From Actinomucor elegans (lineage: Eukaryota; Mucoromycota; Mucoromycetes; Mucorales; Mucoraceae), in NCBI GenBank assembly GCA_026027325.1, contig JAMSLZ010000006.1:2294001-2358000 (forward strand): DNA of 64,000 nucleotides, written 5' to 3'. The position numbers and the translations under genes are program-made. The notes under the pieces were generated by a model. It was not told the DNA's origin. It made no database searches and saw only the letters and a list, made by a program, of their open reading frames with translations. Positions 46,900 through 58,830 of this stretch are shown here, in pieces; within the stretch, counting starts at the first letter, position 1, and each line of letters opens with the position of its first letter.

Positions 46900-47513
46900 T
46901 TATTGAGGTTGAGAAGAAAAATCGTACGGGTTCAGTAGCAGACCCATCATAGACTCATTAGGTGAATCAGGAATAACAGGATCCATTGGAAAGGATAAAG
47001 GATCCAACATCATTGCATTATGCTGCTGCTGCTGCTGCTGTTGGTATTGCTGCTGTTGTTGAGTAGTGATTGGTATCATGTAAGGGTTTTGGGTATTGTT
47101 GCTCATTACAGGGGCTGAAAAACGATTATTACGCACGGCCATGGCGTGCAGATTGCGCGGTGTAGAGGAAGAAGTCGGTGAATCAATCACGGATGAGGAG
47201 GAAGAAGGTGATGCCGCTGCTATTACGCTTGTAAGATCAGGCGGTGTTGCATTTGTGAGCGTGTGGCGGCGAGGATTCATATAGGGCCGAGCGGATGTTC
47301 GATTGGCTCGTTGTGATGGTACAATAAACTCTCCAGTTGATGATGCGCTTCGTCTCAAACCTGTTTTACGCGATAATGAAGTAGTTCGTCGAGGGTATAC
47401 AGATGGCATACCACTTGCACTGTTGTTATATTCATTTGCACCAAATTGACTTGTAGTTGGTGAAGAAGGTTGGGAGTAACTTGACATGTGCTGCTGCTGC
47501 TGCATTTGATAGT

Positions 47514-47597
<84 letters not shown>

Positions 47598-49829
47598 GCT
47601 GCTGTTGATGCTGTTGCTGTAATTGCATTTGATGAAAATAAGGTGATTGTTGAAAAAGAGATCCTAATGCAGGTGCAGAAAGTCGATTACTAGCGTAGGG
47701 TGATCTACCAGCTGTAGGTCGCATACGATGAGTAAGCTCTGTACCGTATACACCACTTGATTGTATTCCATAAGGCATATCTGCTGTTGGAAAGTGAAGG
47801 GAGGATCTCGAGTGACGCTTACGGATAGTTGGTGCTGGGATACTTGGGCTATGAGGTGAATTCAAAGCTGGAATCAGTGGCGAGGATCGAGTAGACGAAG
47901 TATTGGAAGGCGATATAACACATTCAGTCATTGGTGCATCTAATTCAGTGACAGGCGAGTGACTAATAATAATCTTAATCAATGAATGGGTCTTGTCATA
48001 AAGATCATTGGTATAATTTAACAAATGCTTGTGATTATTGCGAATGGCACGTTGTATAGTGATTGCAGCAGTCAAACAGTAAATAACTTGTTGATATCCT
48101 CTTATGATGATACTGAAAGAGTCAAGGCCGTCTCTACTCAAAATATCATCGACAATATGGGTTATACTTGAGGCAGAAGATAAGCAGTGAGAGGTATATA
48201 CTTCATGCTCCATCAGAGGATCATCAGTCAACGCGTAAGGTCTATACAAAAGAATGACAGCCAAGTGGTATATTAAATGAATAGCAGAGACGTGAATGTC
48301 ACATTTGTTCATAGGCGGTATACTTGATCTTAGTTCAGAAAAGGTATTATCAAGTTTGGTGAATTGTTCTGCTTCATCTTGCTGGGGTTTGTCACTATAC
48401 TTGAACCGCATCAATTCAATGACAGCTGCCTGTGTCTGTATCACCTTTAGCAGCCAATAAAAGTTCATAACGGCACTGGCATCGCTACCAGATTCGTCAG
48501 AAAGGACGTGCGGATAGTTGACCGTGCACTCTTGTTTCTGGAAATGTAGTTCTAAGCCATGTTCAGTACTACCAAAAGTTTAATAATGTATACCACAACC
48601 AAGGATATATAATTACCTCATCAAGGTCTCGTACGCGTAAACAGCCCAGAAAGTTCTTCGACGTATTTCTAGTTCATGTTCACCAAAGATATCACCTACA
48701 AGTTCCTTTTGAAGGCCAAGATCATCAGACATTTTGACAGCCAGCTGCAAGAAGAACTTTGTTCTCCAAAAGAAACCAGAACGATAGATGTGTTCGTGAT
48801 ACTTGACAAGCAGCAGAAAAGCTTGGACAGTAGATAACCTGGGTACATCAGCATAAGCATCAATTAGATTAAGGGCTGCTTTATAAAAGGGCCAGCCTGG
48901 AGGGTCGCTTGACTTTTGCTGCTGGGGAATAAACTTTGAAGCCACAGCATAGATTGCATTTAGTAATAGAGAGGATGGATGAGGCTGAACAAGTGTTGAT
49001 CTGTGTAAGAATGGCATTGAAGGATGTATATTGTCAAAGTAGGATTTAATAAAATCGAGTCGTATGGCAGTATTCAAGATGGGTAATGGTGGTTCCGAGT
49101 AAATAGATTTATCGTGTATAGGTTCGATGCGATCTTGGCGGGCAGGGTAATCTGGTATATATAATGCTTGACCAATGGTTGATACATCCAGATGAGTATT
49201 TGTTTCAATAATAGGATCTATGCTCACTTGCTTAATGGATCATCAGAGTATTGATCTTGGTAATTTACCTTTTACTTCTCGAGTCATGTTCTGTTCTTGC
49301 TCGATTTCAATTGAAGAGAGTTCCAGCACTTGTAGTACAGTATCGATTGTCTTCAGTCTTGCTTCAAATGGTTCTAAATACTGCTTTGGCGGGCCTCTTT
49401 TCGGTGTGACATTTGAAAAGATACACTCTGTAGAAGATCTTTGACACCTCGCGCAAGGCTGAGCTCCATCACAACGTACCTAGTAAAATAAGCTGAGTTT
49501 AATACAAGCTAATTATGCTCAGTGAAACTTGACGAGTTGAATAGGTCATAACCGTAAAGAAAATACGTCAAATATGCAGAAAAAAAGGTACAGTCCTAGC
49601 AACCGAGACCGATCGCGACTTTGCAATCGATTCAGTCACGCCATAGCAACCCAAAATCAGTCACGCCACAGCAACCCGTCATAGCATCCCGAGATTTGTT
49701 TGAAATTACCTTTCTTTTTCTACATTCGTCACACGCTCGACTTACTTTGTTTCGTTTGATGCCGCTGTTAGAAGAAAGTCGGTTTTTACCTTCCGGTAAT
49801 TCTGGTGTGGGTGGTGATGAATCGTCCAT
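46900..49829 (-). CDS. Zn2Cys6 fungal-specific transcription factor with long polyglutamine tract
   Basis: Nuclear Gal4-type regulator; target genes unknown. Exons (minus strand): 49829-49710, 49479-49276, 49230-48617 and 48568-46900; 868 aa. The zinc cluster is at C33, C36, C43, C49, C52 and C59, with the canonical 2-6-5-2-6 spacing (CDECRKRK joined to VRCDGAQPCARC). A short linker and coiled-coil-like stretch precede the fungal-specific transcription factor domain (about 150-450), which shows FDNIHPSMPFLHRSTLV, SSLLLNAIYAVASKF and ELEIRRRTFWAVYAYETLM. The C-terminal half is low complexity: a run of 31 Gln at residues 634-664, further Q/H blocks and Ser/Pro-rich stretches, typical of activation or phase-separation regions. 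The first intron (230 nt) is much longer than the others and interrupts the zinc cluster. The polyQ DNA is nearly pure CAG/CAA and probably length-variable. Confidence 0.95.
47515..47607 (-). repeat. CAG/CAA microsatellite encoding 31 glutamines
   Basis: Ninety-three bases of uninterrupted CTG/TTG triplets (plus strand) encode Gln31, flanked by His codons. The central part is TTG-rich (CAA) and the flanks CTG-rich (CAG). Confidence 0.95.
49632..49682. repeat. 25-bp tandem duplication inside a transcription-factor intron
   Basis: CAGTCACGCCATAGCAACCC and CAGTCACGCCACAGCAACCC lie about 25 bp apart within the first intron of the polyQ Zn2Cys6 gene. Confidence 0.8.
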
Positions 49830-50913
49830 TCTGGCATTGTTCTATGGTCTACGCCTTTTCTGTCTTGCTGTCTTTCCTAGGCCTCTGTTTAATTATTTAT
49901 ATGTAGCCTAGTTTGTAAAAGGATTGGGTATATGAAAAAAAGAAACCAATAGAGAGAATAGACCGAGAAAAAAAATTTACAAGACGAAGAAAGAACAACG
50001 AAAGGAATTTTTCAAAAAGAAAACCGCTTTTTTCTCTGTACAAACAGTCGGTTTCAGGCTGAGTTTTCTCGAGAACAATCACTATGAACAAGTACTTGGA
50101 TTAAAGAACATTTCGTTATATACATAACGAAAAATTTGGGTTAAATGAATTGTTTGTTAATTTTTGTCACTATAGCACGCGCGTTTCTTCAAATTAATTG
50201 AGATATAGAGTATGCATCTGCTTCTGCTCAGATATGCAGCTATGACAGAGCATGTTCTAGTGCATAGAGAAGCCTATCATAGATAGACGCCTGATGTCTT
50301 AGGCTCCCAGTCTGTGCGCGTGGCTTTTTGATTTGAATCACTATTGATCAACCAAATAGCGCGCTATTAATAGCATTAGAGAACAATGGCTTATCATGAG
50401 TTGGATTATAAGAAATTTTCTTTGTAAGTTTGGGTTTTTTGAAGGTTGTTATTTGTTCAATTGAAGCAAATAAAAACTTATTTGATAATATGGCCTGTTT
50501 CTACACGATATACGCGATATTGGGTCTTATGAAAATCCATCGTACTCCATTTACAACAAGCTCCAGCCACCTTATTCCCAAATAACTGCATGGACAAAGC
50601 TTCTTCTATGTAATCAACACTTAATAACATTCAAAAAACTTCAATTCTACTAATAGATCGAGCAGTAAAATCATCAAAAATCTAATAATGAATTGGTTTT
50701 AATTTAGTGTGTTATTAGGATACCTTTATAATTGATATGCAAAACGCTACAAGCTGACAATATCAAAAAGGTATAAGCCACTCAAGGTACGTGACGGTCT
50801 ATCAAAAACTGTCGGCATTCCAAATTGTTCAGCAAATTTGATGGGTGCCCTACCCCAATACAACCAAGCTTGAAAGCTTGAATCCTCGCATTTCAACATA
50901 GAAACCATCAAAA
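49830..50913. other. Divergent intergenic interval
   Basis: No gene recognised. It separates the divergent polyQ transcription factor and uL3m genes and should hold both promoters. An A-rich/T-rich stretch at 49920-50060 is probably the transcription factor's 5' leader. The GCGCG-containing stretch near 50175-50365 has no recognised feature. Confidence 0.5.
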
Positions 50914-51958
50914 ATGTCCTTGGCTTCCTTCACAAAGTCTGTCTTTGCCAGCAAAACCATGGGTTTGAGCCCCATGCGTACAGTTGTTGCAGCTACTTTC
51001 CACACCAGCACCATGTCTGCTCAAGCAGCTCAAGCTACACCTCAATGGACTTCTAATTCTATTCGTACTGGTGTTATTGCTAAAAAGAAGGGCATGACTT
51101 CTGTTTGGAGCGAATCAGGTGTCCGTTTACCTGTTACTGTCTTGCAGGTATTTCGATTTTCGATACATTACACTTGATTTTATGCGAGAATTGACTTGTA
51201 GATCTAAATATTAGTTGGAAAATGTCATTGTCACCGATGTTCGCACAGAAGAGAAGCACGGCTATACTGCTTTACAAGTTGGTTGCACACCAAAGAAAGA
51301 AAAGAACGTACCAAAGCCCATGATTGAACATTTCAAGGCATTGGGTGTCGAGCTTCGCCAAAAACTATATGAATTTAGAGTATCAAAAGATGCTGTTTTG
51401 CCTATCGGTACTCCATTGACTGCCGAACACTTTGTTACAGGTCAATATGTCGATGTTACAGCTCCTTCGTAAGTGAATCTGCAGATTTATATTCTATTCA
51501 AGTTACTCATTATTATTATTATTATTTTTTTGTCATTCAGTATTGGTAAGGGTTTCGCAGGTGTTATGAAAAGATGGAACTTTAAGGGTCTTCCTGCTTC
51601 TCATGGTGTCTCATTAACACATCGTTCTGGTGGTTCAACGGGTCAGCGCAAGGTAATATAGCAGTTGCTTTGCTCAAGATAGCCAAAAGTTAACTCTTTT
51701 ATGCGAAATATATTATAGTGGCCTAGTAAGGTTTTTAAGGGTAAGAAGATGGCTGGTCGTCTTGGTGGTGAAAGTGTTACAGTTCAAAGCTTAGAGGTAA
51801 TCAAGATTGATCCCGAGTTGGATTTGGTCTATGTCAAGGGCTCTGTTCCTGGATTCGATGATCAATTCGTCAAGATTAAAGATGCTGTCAAATTACGAGG
51901 TGATAAACTCTTCCCCAAGGAATCTATCCCTCCACCTTTCCCCACTGTTAGTAAATAA
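50914..51958 (+). CDS. Mitochondrial large-subunit ribosomal protein uL3m
   Basis: Nuclear-encoded mitochondrial ribosomal protein of the bacterial L3 family, a core protein of the large subunit near the peptidyl transferase centre. Exons: 50914-51147, 51215-51468, 51541-51652 and 51719-51958; 279 aa. The N-terminus ([19 protein letters not shown] and the following Arg/Ser/Thr-rich, acid-poor stretch to about residue 40) looks like a mitochondrial presequence. The mature part starts with [15 protein letters not shown]. The L3 signature [20 protein letters not shown], then [13 protein letters not shown] and [19 protein letters not shown], is typical of organellar/bacterial L3 rather than cytosolic RPL3. 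An AATAAA at 51983 is a probable poly(A) signal. It converges with the next transcription factor gene. Confidence 0.96.
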
Positions 51959-51982
51959 ATCAACCATCCACCATGCAAAAAC

Positions 51983-51988
51983 AATAAA
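51983..51988 (+). terminator. Probable poly(A) signal of the uL3m gene
   Basis: AATAAA lies 25 bp after the stop codon. Plausible but unproven. Confidence 0.45.
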
Positions 51989-52443
51989 AATGTAGAATAG
52001 ATTATAATCAAACACGTAAAGGAGTGATAAGAAGCCCGGTCAAGGTTCTAAAATTATCGATATATAAAAAAGTGAAGGCAAGTCGGAGCTTTGCAGCGCC
52101 TGACTACCGTAACTGACATTTGTATAGTTGAGTTCATCAGAAAGAATCCTTTTTGCGCTATAGCTAAATCAAACCACAAGAATTTATCAGTGTTTTCCTT
52201 GTCATGTTTACATTTTTTAATAATTTTTGTTGAGAGCACATATGGTAAAAATGATGGTTTTTTTTTAGTTCCCCTCCCCACGCTGCACATAATCTTAGTT
52301 GGCTTATTTGACTTTTGTAGAGGATTGGATAAAGAGCCGGATAGAATAATAATCATGCAAAAATCATTATTTATATATGAGTCTATCCAATATTACCGAA
52401 AAATTTTGTTGCAATGTGAAAAATGAACAGGATATACTGTTCA

Positions 52444-52525
52444 ACGATGGATCTCTTAACAGATTTCCATCTGATGTAAGACTAGATTGATAATTCACGC
52501 TAAGAATGAGTTGCTCTATTCAACT
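52444..52525 (+). repeat. Dispersed repeat family copy
   Basis: Contains GATGGATCTCTTAACAGATT, CATCTGATGTAAGACTA and TAAGAATGAGTTGCTCTATT in the family order. Confidence 0.6.
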
Positions 52526-52866
52526 AAAATTTAATATAGCTCTAATGTTGCCATTGCTTTAGATATTCTGTTTGCATTTATTGTTGATTAACCATGGGGC
52601 CCCTTCTCTTTTTGCTCATTGAGAAGCCTCGCATATACTTGATACAGCGATATAACGAAAGCATTTTTTTTTTTTACCAATACTATCACTATAAACCAAA
52701 TAAAGTGCTGTTTCCTGGGAAATGATGGGAAAGCTATTATTAAATACAATATCACTAGGTCAAGATAGAACCGTGTCTATTAATTCTGGTTACACTCAAA
52801 GATTTTAAAACTTTATTAAGTTATTACTATACAATTTATTGGGTTTAATATACAGAGGGCTCCATG

Positions 52867-55365
52867 CTAGCTCGAATAGTATACATGCTGGAAATGCGGT
52901 ATGTCTGAAAAGTTATATTGATGGTGTGAAGGAATAATAGTAGGGTCTTGATTGGAAAATTGGAATTGGGTTGCTATATGTGGCTGTACAAATGAAGACT
53001 GGGAATTGATGGATGCATAAGAAACGAAAGGTCGAATAAAGACTTGTTGGTGAGGTGATGATGAGCAAGATCCATACGGTTCATTCAAAGAAACAGAGGG
53101 AGAGAGGCTGTCTGTTTGATCTATAGGGCAGTTGAACTCTACTGAACAGGGACTTGCCCATCCTGTAGTGGAAGATGTAGCTACAGGATAATGAACGCTT
53201 TCTTCTGGGGTCGTTGGAGTAGATAAGACTTCGCATTGCTGTTGAGATGCTTCTTGTACTGCAAATTCCCAAAGCTGTTTTCGATCATCAAAGTCAACGC
53301 CGATACTGGAACTGAAAATATTTAAGCTATCGAAAGATGAAGCAGTTAATATGCTGGAAGATAACTCCGTGGAATCCCGAGTCTTATAAGGATCGATCAT
53401 ACGGTCATTATAAAGTTCTTGGCTGCTTTGTATTACTTGAGGATACGCACTGGCACTAAATTGATTGTGGCTGTCATAATTTGGTACCCGACTACCGTGG
53501 AAAATAGAATCTGAAGTAATTTTGTCTGGTTGAAAAGTGTTTTGGAAGTTTTGACAAATGGCTGATATGTGCTGTAGTATAGCAGTGCATTCAGGGATGA
53601 TAGCGAAAGTTTTGAGCTTTCGAAGCAAGCTGACGCTTCCATTAAAGAAGCTAAGAGATTGATATTCAACTTCGGGATCTGGATGGTTAAGATAGCGTGC
53701 ATGGACTCTAATTGCAGATATTAAAGCGTACGCCAAGAATTCATATCGTTCCACGACGGAAGGATATTCACAAATATGTTCCACACATCTCGTTAGCTGA
53801 GCAGCATAGATACGGTGCTCCAGAGATATGCTAGTATCAAATGGAAGACGGAATAACGCATCGCTTAGCATGAAATAATAGATTATTTGTAGGTGTGTCA
53901 GCAAAGGTGAATGTTTGGGTTCGTTCATGACATCGTTGACCGTATTGTATTGCTTAAACTTCCCTAAATCATGCGGCAAGTCGTTTCTCCACTGAATGAG
54001 TTTGAGTCGATATTGTCGAAGTTGATCATTGAACTGCTTTCGCGATAGATCATCATCACCATCATCGTCATGCATAGCAAAAGACGCGCGGATTTGAAGC
54101 CCTTCTTCACCAATGATTGCTAACTTGACTTTTTGCTGGAATGCCATCACTATCGATTGTTCAGTTTCGTCATCACCTGGTAAAGATTTTGGTAAAGCAG
54201 TTTTTGCTAATGATGAAGGCAAAGCCCAGAGTCGTTCCCGTTCAAAACTTTGCAGCTTATCAAGACAGTAACAGGCCCAAAAAAGTCTTCGTCGAAGTTC
54301 GATATCTCCAATTGACATGTCACCTCTAGAATGGGGGGTATCCATATTCAAACCAAGTTCAAGACACATACGAAAACCCATGCCACTGTATATCCAAGAT
54401 CGACAGTGCTGATCAGTCATCGATTTAGTCTTTGTAGGAGTAGGTTCATAAATAGATAAGAGATAAAGGGCTGCTACAGTACTAACTCTTGGCGTATCCA
54501 AGAAATCGTCTAGTAAACTTTTGGCTCGATTAAAGAATACTGAGGCTTTAGGGGTATTAGGCAATGTAGAGAATGCGCTTACTGAACAGTACATTGCATT
54601 CAATAAAAGCGGAGTAACCAAAGGGCCTTTTACTTGTAGCTGTTCATAAAACGTGCGCTTCGGTATCACAGGCATAATCTGATACCGAGTTTTAAAGAAT
54701 AAATCAATTAGGTGCATTTGTATTTCGCTGGAAGGCATTTCAATAGCTCGAGAGTACTTTGAAGGCAAAGATGGTTCTTTTCTCCATCGAGCAAGCCTAC
54801 CAAAAGTTGGGTAATCACCAAAAAAGCCTTTTTTTTTGTCTTTGAATTCTTCTGATGTATTCCATGCTTGTTCGTGGTTGAGTAGAGGTTGTGCATTTTC
54901 AGATGATTGCTTTGAACGAGAAAATAAGATGGAATCATCATCAGAGTCAGCGTTGCTATGATTGCTGTCGTTATCATGTAGGCCTTCACTTGCGGCTCTA
55001 CTGCAATCCGGAGTATCAGTCTGTTCAGTATTGGAAGGCTCACAATTACGGCTACGAGCTAATCAATGAGGTTATACATTGGTTGCTAAAAAATTTTTAT
55101 ATTTGAAACCTACCTTTGCACTATTAAATTGAATGAAGTCGAAAAGAATGTTTAATATTTAGTTGAGTGACAATACCAGTAAATAGGAATCAATTATACC
55201 TGCATACAAGGTCTTAAACCATCACACTATTCCACATTTTAGTTAATTGATGGAGAGCCGGTGATATATAGTAATACAAACCTTTATTTTTTTACTACGA
55301 CAGACATAACACGCATGACCTACTTTGAGTCTCTTGTATTTCAGTTCTTGAGTTGCTTTAGCCAT
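52867..55365 (-). CDS. Zn2Cys6 fungal-specific transcription factor with zinc cluster split over four exons
   Basis: Nuclear Gal4-type regulator; targets unknown. Exons (minus strand): 55365-55282, 55226-55200, 55120-55114 (7 nt) and 55058-52867; 769 aa. Splicing is needed to build the zinc cluster. Exon 1 ends CYVCRSKKIK, the 27-nt exon 2 gives CDGLRPCMQ, the 7-nt exon 3 gives CK plus one base, and exon 4 continues ARSRNCEP. The result is C19-C22-C29-C35-C38-C45 with the exact 2-6-5-2-6 spacing, strong support for the microexon. An acidic Ser/Asp-rich linker follows (about 60-90). The fungal-specific transcription factor domain then shows LIDLFFKTRYQIMPVIPKRT, LLLNAMYCSVSAF, DIELRRRLFWACYCLDKL and later helices; the C-terminus is Ser/Gln-rich. 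The usual Gly-Arg-Pro motif after the RRR..W block is replaced by SFERERLWALP. Confidence 0.92.
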
Positions 55366-57749
55366 AAGTTAAGAGTCAATTGATATTCAGTAACAAAGAG
55401 GTAAAAAGATAGAGAGGTACCAAACTCATCTAAATAACAAGAGATCCAGGATAAACCGAAACCGCGTGTAACACAAGATTGGAATTGAGACAAAGCAGTT
55501 TAACCTTTTAAGGAATAATCTAGCTTATTATTACTGCCCCGTTGACGTGTACTCCTCCATTAGTAAATTGATATAGAACAGTCATTGGCTTTGTATTGCT
55601 TCATAAAACTCAGTGTTTCTGGATATCTAACCAGAGCTTGAAGCAGTGATATTGTGCAGTGCGGTACTGGGATGACATATCATTTACTTGTTGCTGACTG
55701 ATGACAAGTTTGATTGAAACCCAGTTTCATCCAACGTTATGATTGACAGATGGAAATAGTATCTCGCCGAACTATTCATACGTTTTTCCATACGATTACT
55801 AGAGATGTTACCTCAGAATGACAAATGCCCCATATATTTATACTGATATAGTCTCATATACTCAACAATTGTGCTCTTAATGTTTGTAGTTTCCGAAATC
55901 ACATCAAATGGACTTATACTATAACCTTCTTTCATATAAAAATAAGATGTTTTATTGTCTTAAACAGGTATAATTATACGTAGTTTAAAGGTTTTAGATA
56001 ATTTGATTCATATATATATATATATCTTTGTCGGTGAAATATTAGATATTCAATAAACTCTGCTTTGTGTGATCTGAGCGTATTCTGGGTAAAATGAAAA
56101 GAATTTGAGTCTAACAATAGGCTAATAACATGCTGAGCAAGTAGTCAAACGAGCAAACGTGATGTTCCTTATTAGGCCCGAATGGCTGCGCTACAAAACA
56201 AATATGCAAGCCAGTTCTGAAACTGAATTATATACTTAGCATCCAACGGTATGTCGCCATGCGGTAAGAGAAAAGTTTTTCGGAAGAAGTTTTCCTGCGA
56301 TATACAACGTACCATGCATTAATAATCAATTTTTTTTTATCCCAACGATAAAGGTAACATAAACCAAATCTGTTCCGCAGCTCGCGTTTCATTCTATAAT
56401 AATCGGAAGGACCTGCATAAAGGCGCACTGAGAAATCTAAAAAGGGTAACTTCTAGGGCAACGTAAGCAGTTATCGTTTCAGGTTATACTGTGCCGCAAG
56501 CTCAAATAAGTAAACGGCTCCCATGGAGTGCTTCAAATTTATGGATACCATTATGCGCAATATGAGTCATCGACACACTACTGTTCACTACATCCGTCAT
56601 ATTGGTCCCATCATCTAATAACACCTCAAATAGCCGTAGTCTCGAATCAATTATATCATACAATAATGTTACCACTGGTCTGGGAATATACTATTTACGG
56701 ACTGAGGCAAGTGTCTATGGGTTCTGAATAGAACTAGACAGAAAAACTATGAGTATTAGTGTATCTAGCCTTCATAAGACAAGAATACAGAATAGTTCAT
56801 ATACCCATTGCCACTTAGGTTATCCAGACATTAACAAGAAGACAGTAGTTCGAATTACCGCTGCTTATTAATGATAATAGCATATTTGCCTGGATATATA
56901 GAGAGAGATCGATTCTACACTTGCTTCTAATTCAGATAGGTATGCCTCTCTACTTTGCATCTTTATTGTCATAATGGTATTTAATTAAGTGGTTTGCTTA
57001 ACGTTCGTTATTTTAATGATAATCTGTGTTTCTATGAACCAAGCTGAATTAAATTATTTGCTTTATCACATTTGATCAATTCAAAATTAAATATGGTCAG
57101 CAATTATTGCCAAATTAGCGTTCGTATTTAAACCCACTGCTTTCACAAGGTGTAGTTGGTTATTCATCCATATACACAGGCTGGCCACAGATCGGCAGGT
57201 TTCATATTATAAAATATCGGATAATCCCACAAATACGATTAAAGATTACACGGATCTGCTTCAAGCCGGCTATACCATAACGGTACCATAAAAGTTATAG
57301 TGATTATTAATCAACAAACAGGGTCTGATCATTCGGACTGCAAAATTTGATGGCTTTAGTCTTGATACTTACTGACATGGCAAGTCTTTTATTTTATCGA
57401 TTCATGCGAGAGTCCGTTACAAACAGAGGCCTTTTGAAGCTATACACAAGGCAATTTCTAGAGAAAATACAACTGTTCTCAGTCCTTGGGGGTCTTTCTT
57501 CTAATTGATAAGCATGCACACTATGGAGGATGGGCTCTATCCTTTAAATCGAACGTCTAGCAGATCTTGACTTATGGTGATTAATTATTCTACAAATTAT
57601 CCTTTATTATATCAGTGTAGGCATAATGACGTCTTTATAGTTATACTCATACATGCATTTAATAATAAAGTTCGCTTCAATGCCCTCTTTCTCTTCTTCG
57701 ATATCCTCTATATATTCACATATTTTAGCAAGAGTCTTAAACCATCACA
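55366..57749. other. 2.4-kb gene desert
   Basis: No gene recognised. The first about 200 bp are the promoter side of the Zn2Cys6 gene. A (TA)n tract lies near 56012-56024. Open frames at 56228-56428 (-), 56528-56731 (+) and 57574-57786 (+) have no motif; the last overlaps the start of the next gene. Confidence 0.5.
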
Positions 57750-58830
57750 ATGTCTACTGAACCAAACTTCCATCACCAAAATATAAAAGGGTACATTTCA
57801 ATACTTGAATTGACAAACTGAAAGACACACTTATGAATTTACCCTTAGGGACTCTGAAGATGAATTGCTTAATTTACCTTCATCTTACGAAGCCTGTAAT
57901 ATCTCATCTGATGAAGAATACAAGCTTGTACCTTTGACCTATAAAAACAAAGATACTGTAGAAATGGAGCAAACCGAGGCCACAGAAGTTAACTCATCAA
58001 AGAGTAGTCTTTTCAGTCAAGAAGTTGCAAAGGAAGAACTTATTCCAAATTCTTGCAATGCACGCACTACAAAAGCAGATATTAAAGTGGCTGGTCAGGA
58101 CAAAGAGTTAATCAATGAGGAGGTGATTACCATCAGTAGTGATAAAGTACGCAGTACCCATAGCGTCCAGAGTCAGTCTACATCTTCCCCCAAGGGCGCT
58201 TCTTCACTTGACCAGGCCAATCTGACCGAGGGGATTTTGCAAAGGGAATCTCCTTCTTCCTCTCGCAAGTGTGGTTCTCCTACCTATCAAGCTAATGCAG
58301 CCGAGGAAAGTACTACATTAAATCAAACTCCTAAAAGCCCATCTGCTTTGCCTGAACGCACGGAATCCCGAGAACATAAAAGTAGTCAACAGCAAAAAAT
58401 GAGGACAAGGTATAGCATCTACACCAGTAGCGGTCAAGAACCTGTTCTTTCTGTCAGATTGAGATTGTATCATGAAGGTTCTCATTCCCAGAACAATCAT
58501 CTTGATGTCCATGTTCGCGAACACATTGATCTTGTTGACTCTCATCGCAAAGGTGACCTTGTTGGTAAAAAACGACATAGAGAAGTTCAACAAGATTTTG
58601 ACAGTCAGTCTGGTAGAAATAAGGGCCGAGGAGAAAGTAGTAACACTTGGAAACGAACCAAAGGTGCTAATGCTAATAGCAGAAAATGGGAGCAGAAGGA
58701 TGTCATCCGTCATGGGGTCTCTTCAGCAGCAGCTCCCATCATCTTTTTTACTTTGATTGCAATGCTGACTTACTATTGCTTTTTGAAAACCCCAGATCCT
58801 AATGCAAACAAGTACAAATATCGTTATTAG
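57750..58830 (+). CDS. Unrecognised acidic/polar protein with C-terminal membrane anchor
   Basis: Not recognised. Two exons, 57750-57790 and 57849-58830; 340 aa. The join is supported by a good donor/acceptor pair and a natural start (MSTEPNFHHQNIKG, then DSEDELLNLPSSYEA). Residues 1 to about 170 are Ser/Thr/Glu-rich and probably disordered. A more ordered-looking, basic segment follows (TRYSIYTSSGQEPVLSVRLR to HVREHIDLVDSHRKG), then a Lys/Arg-rich stretch. Near the C-terminus about 20 hydrophobic residues (SSAAAPIIFFTLIAMLTYYC) precede a short polar tail of about 16 residues, the layout of a tail-anchored membrane protein with its bulk in the cytosol or nucleoplasm. An ER or nuclear-envelope location is inferred from topology alone. 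Confidence 0.7.

Larger units (their letters stand above)
51959..52866. other. Convergent intergenic interval
   Basis: No gene recognised. Overlapping open frames exist on both strands at 52054-52426 (about 100 codons each), but neither shows a motif. One dispersed repeat copy lies at 52444-52525. Confidence 0.5.

Noticed and set aside
52054..52426. Roughly 100-codon frames open on both strands
   Set aside because: No motif, no plausible splice partners, AT-rich composition; considered chance.
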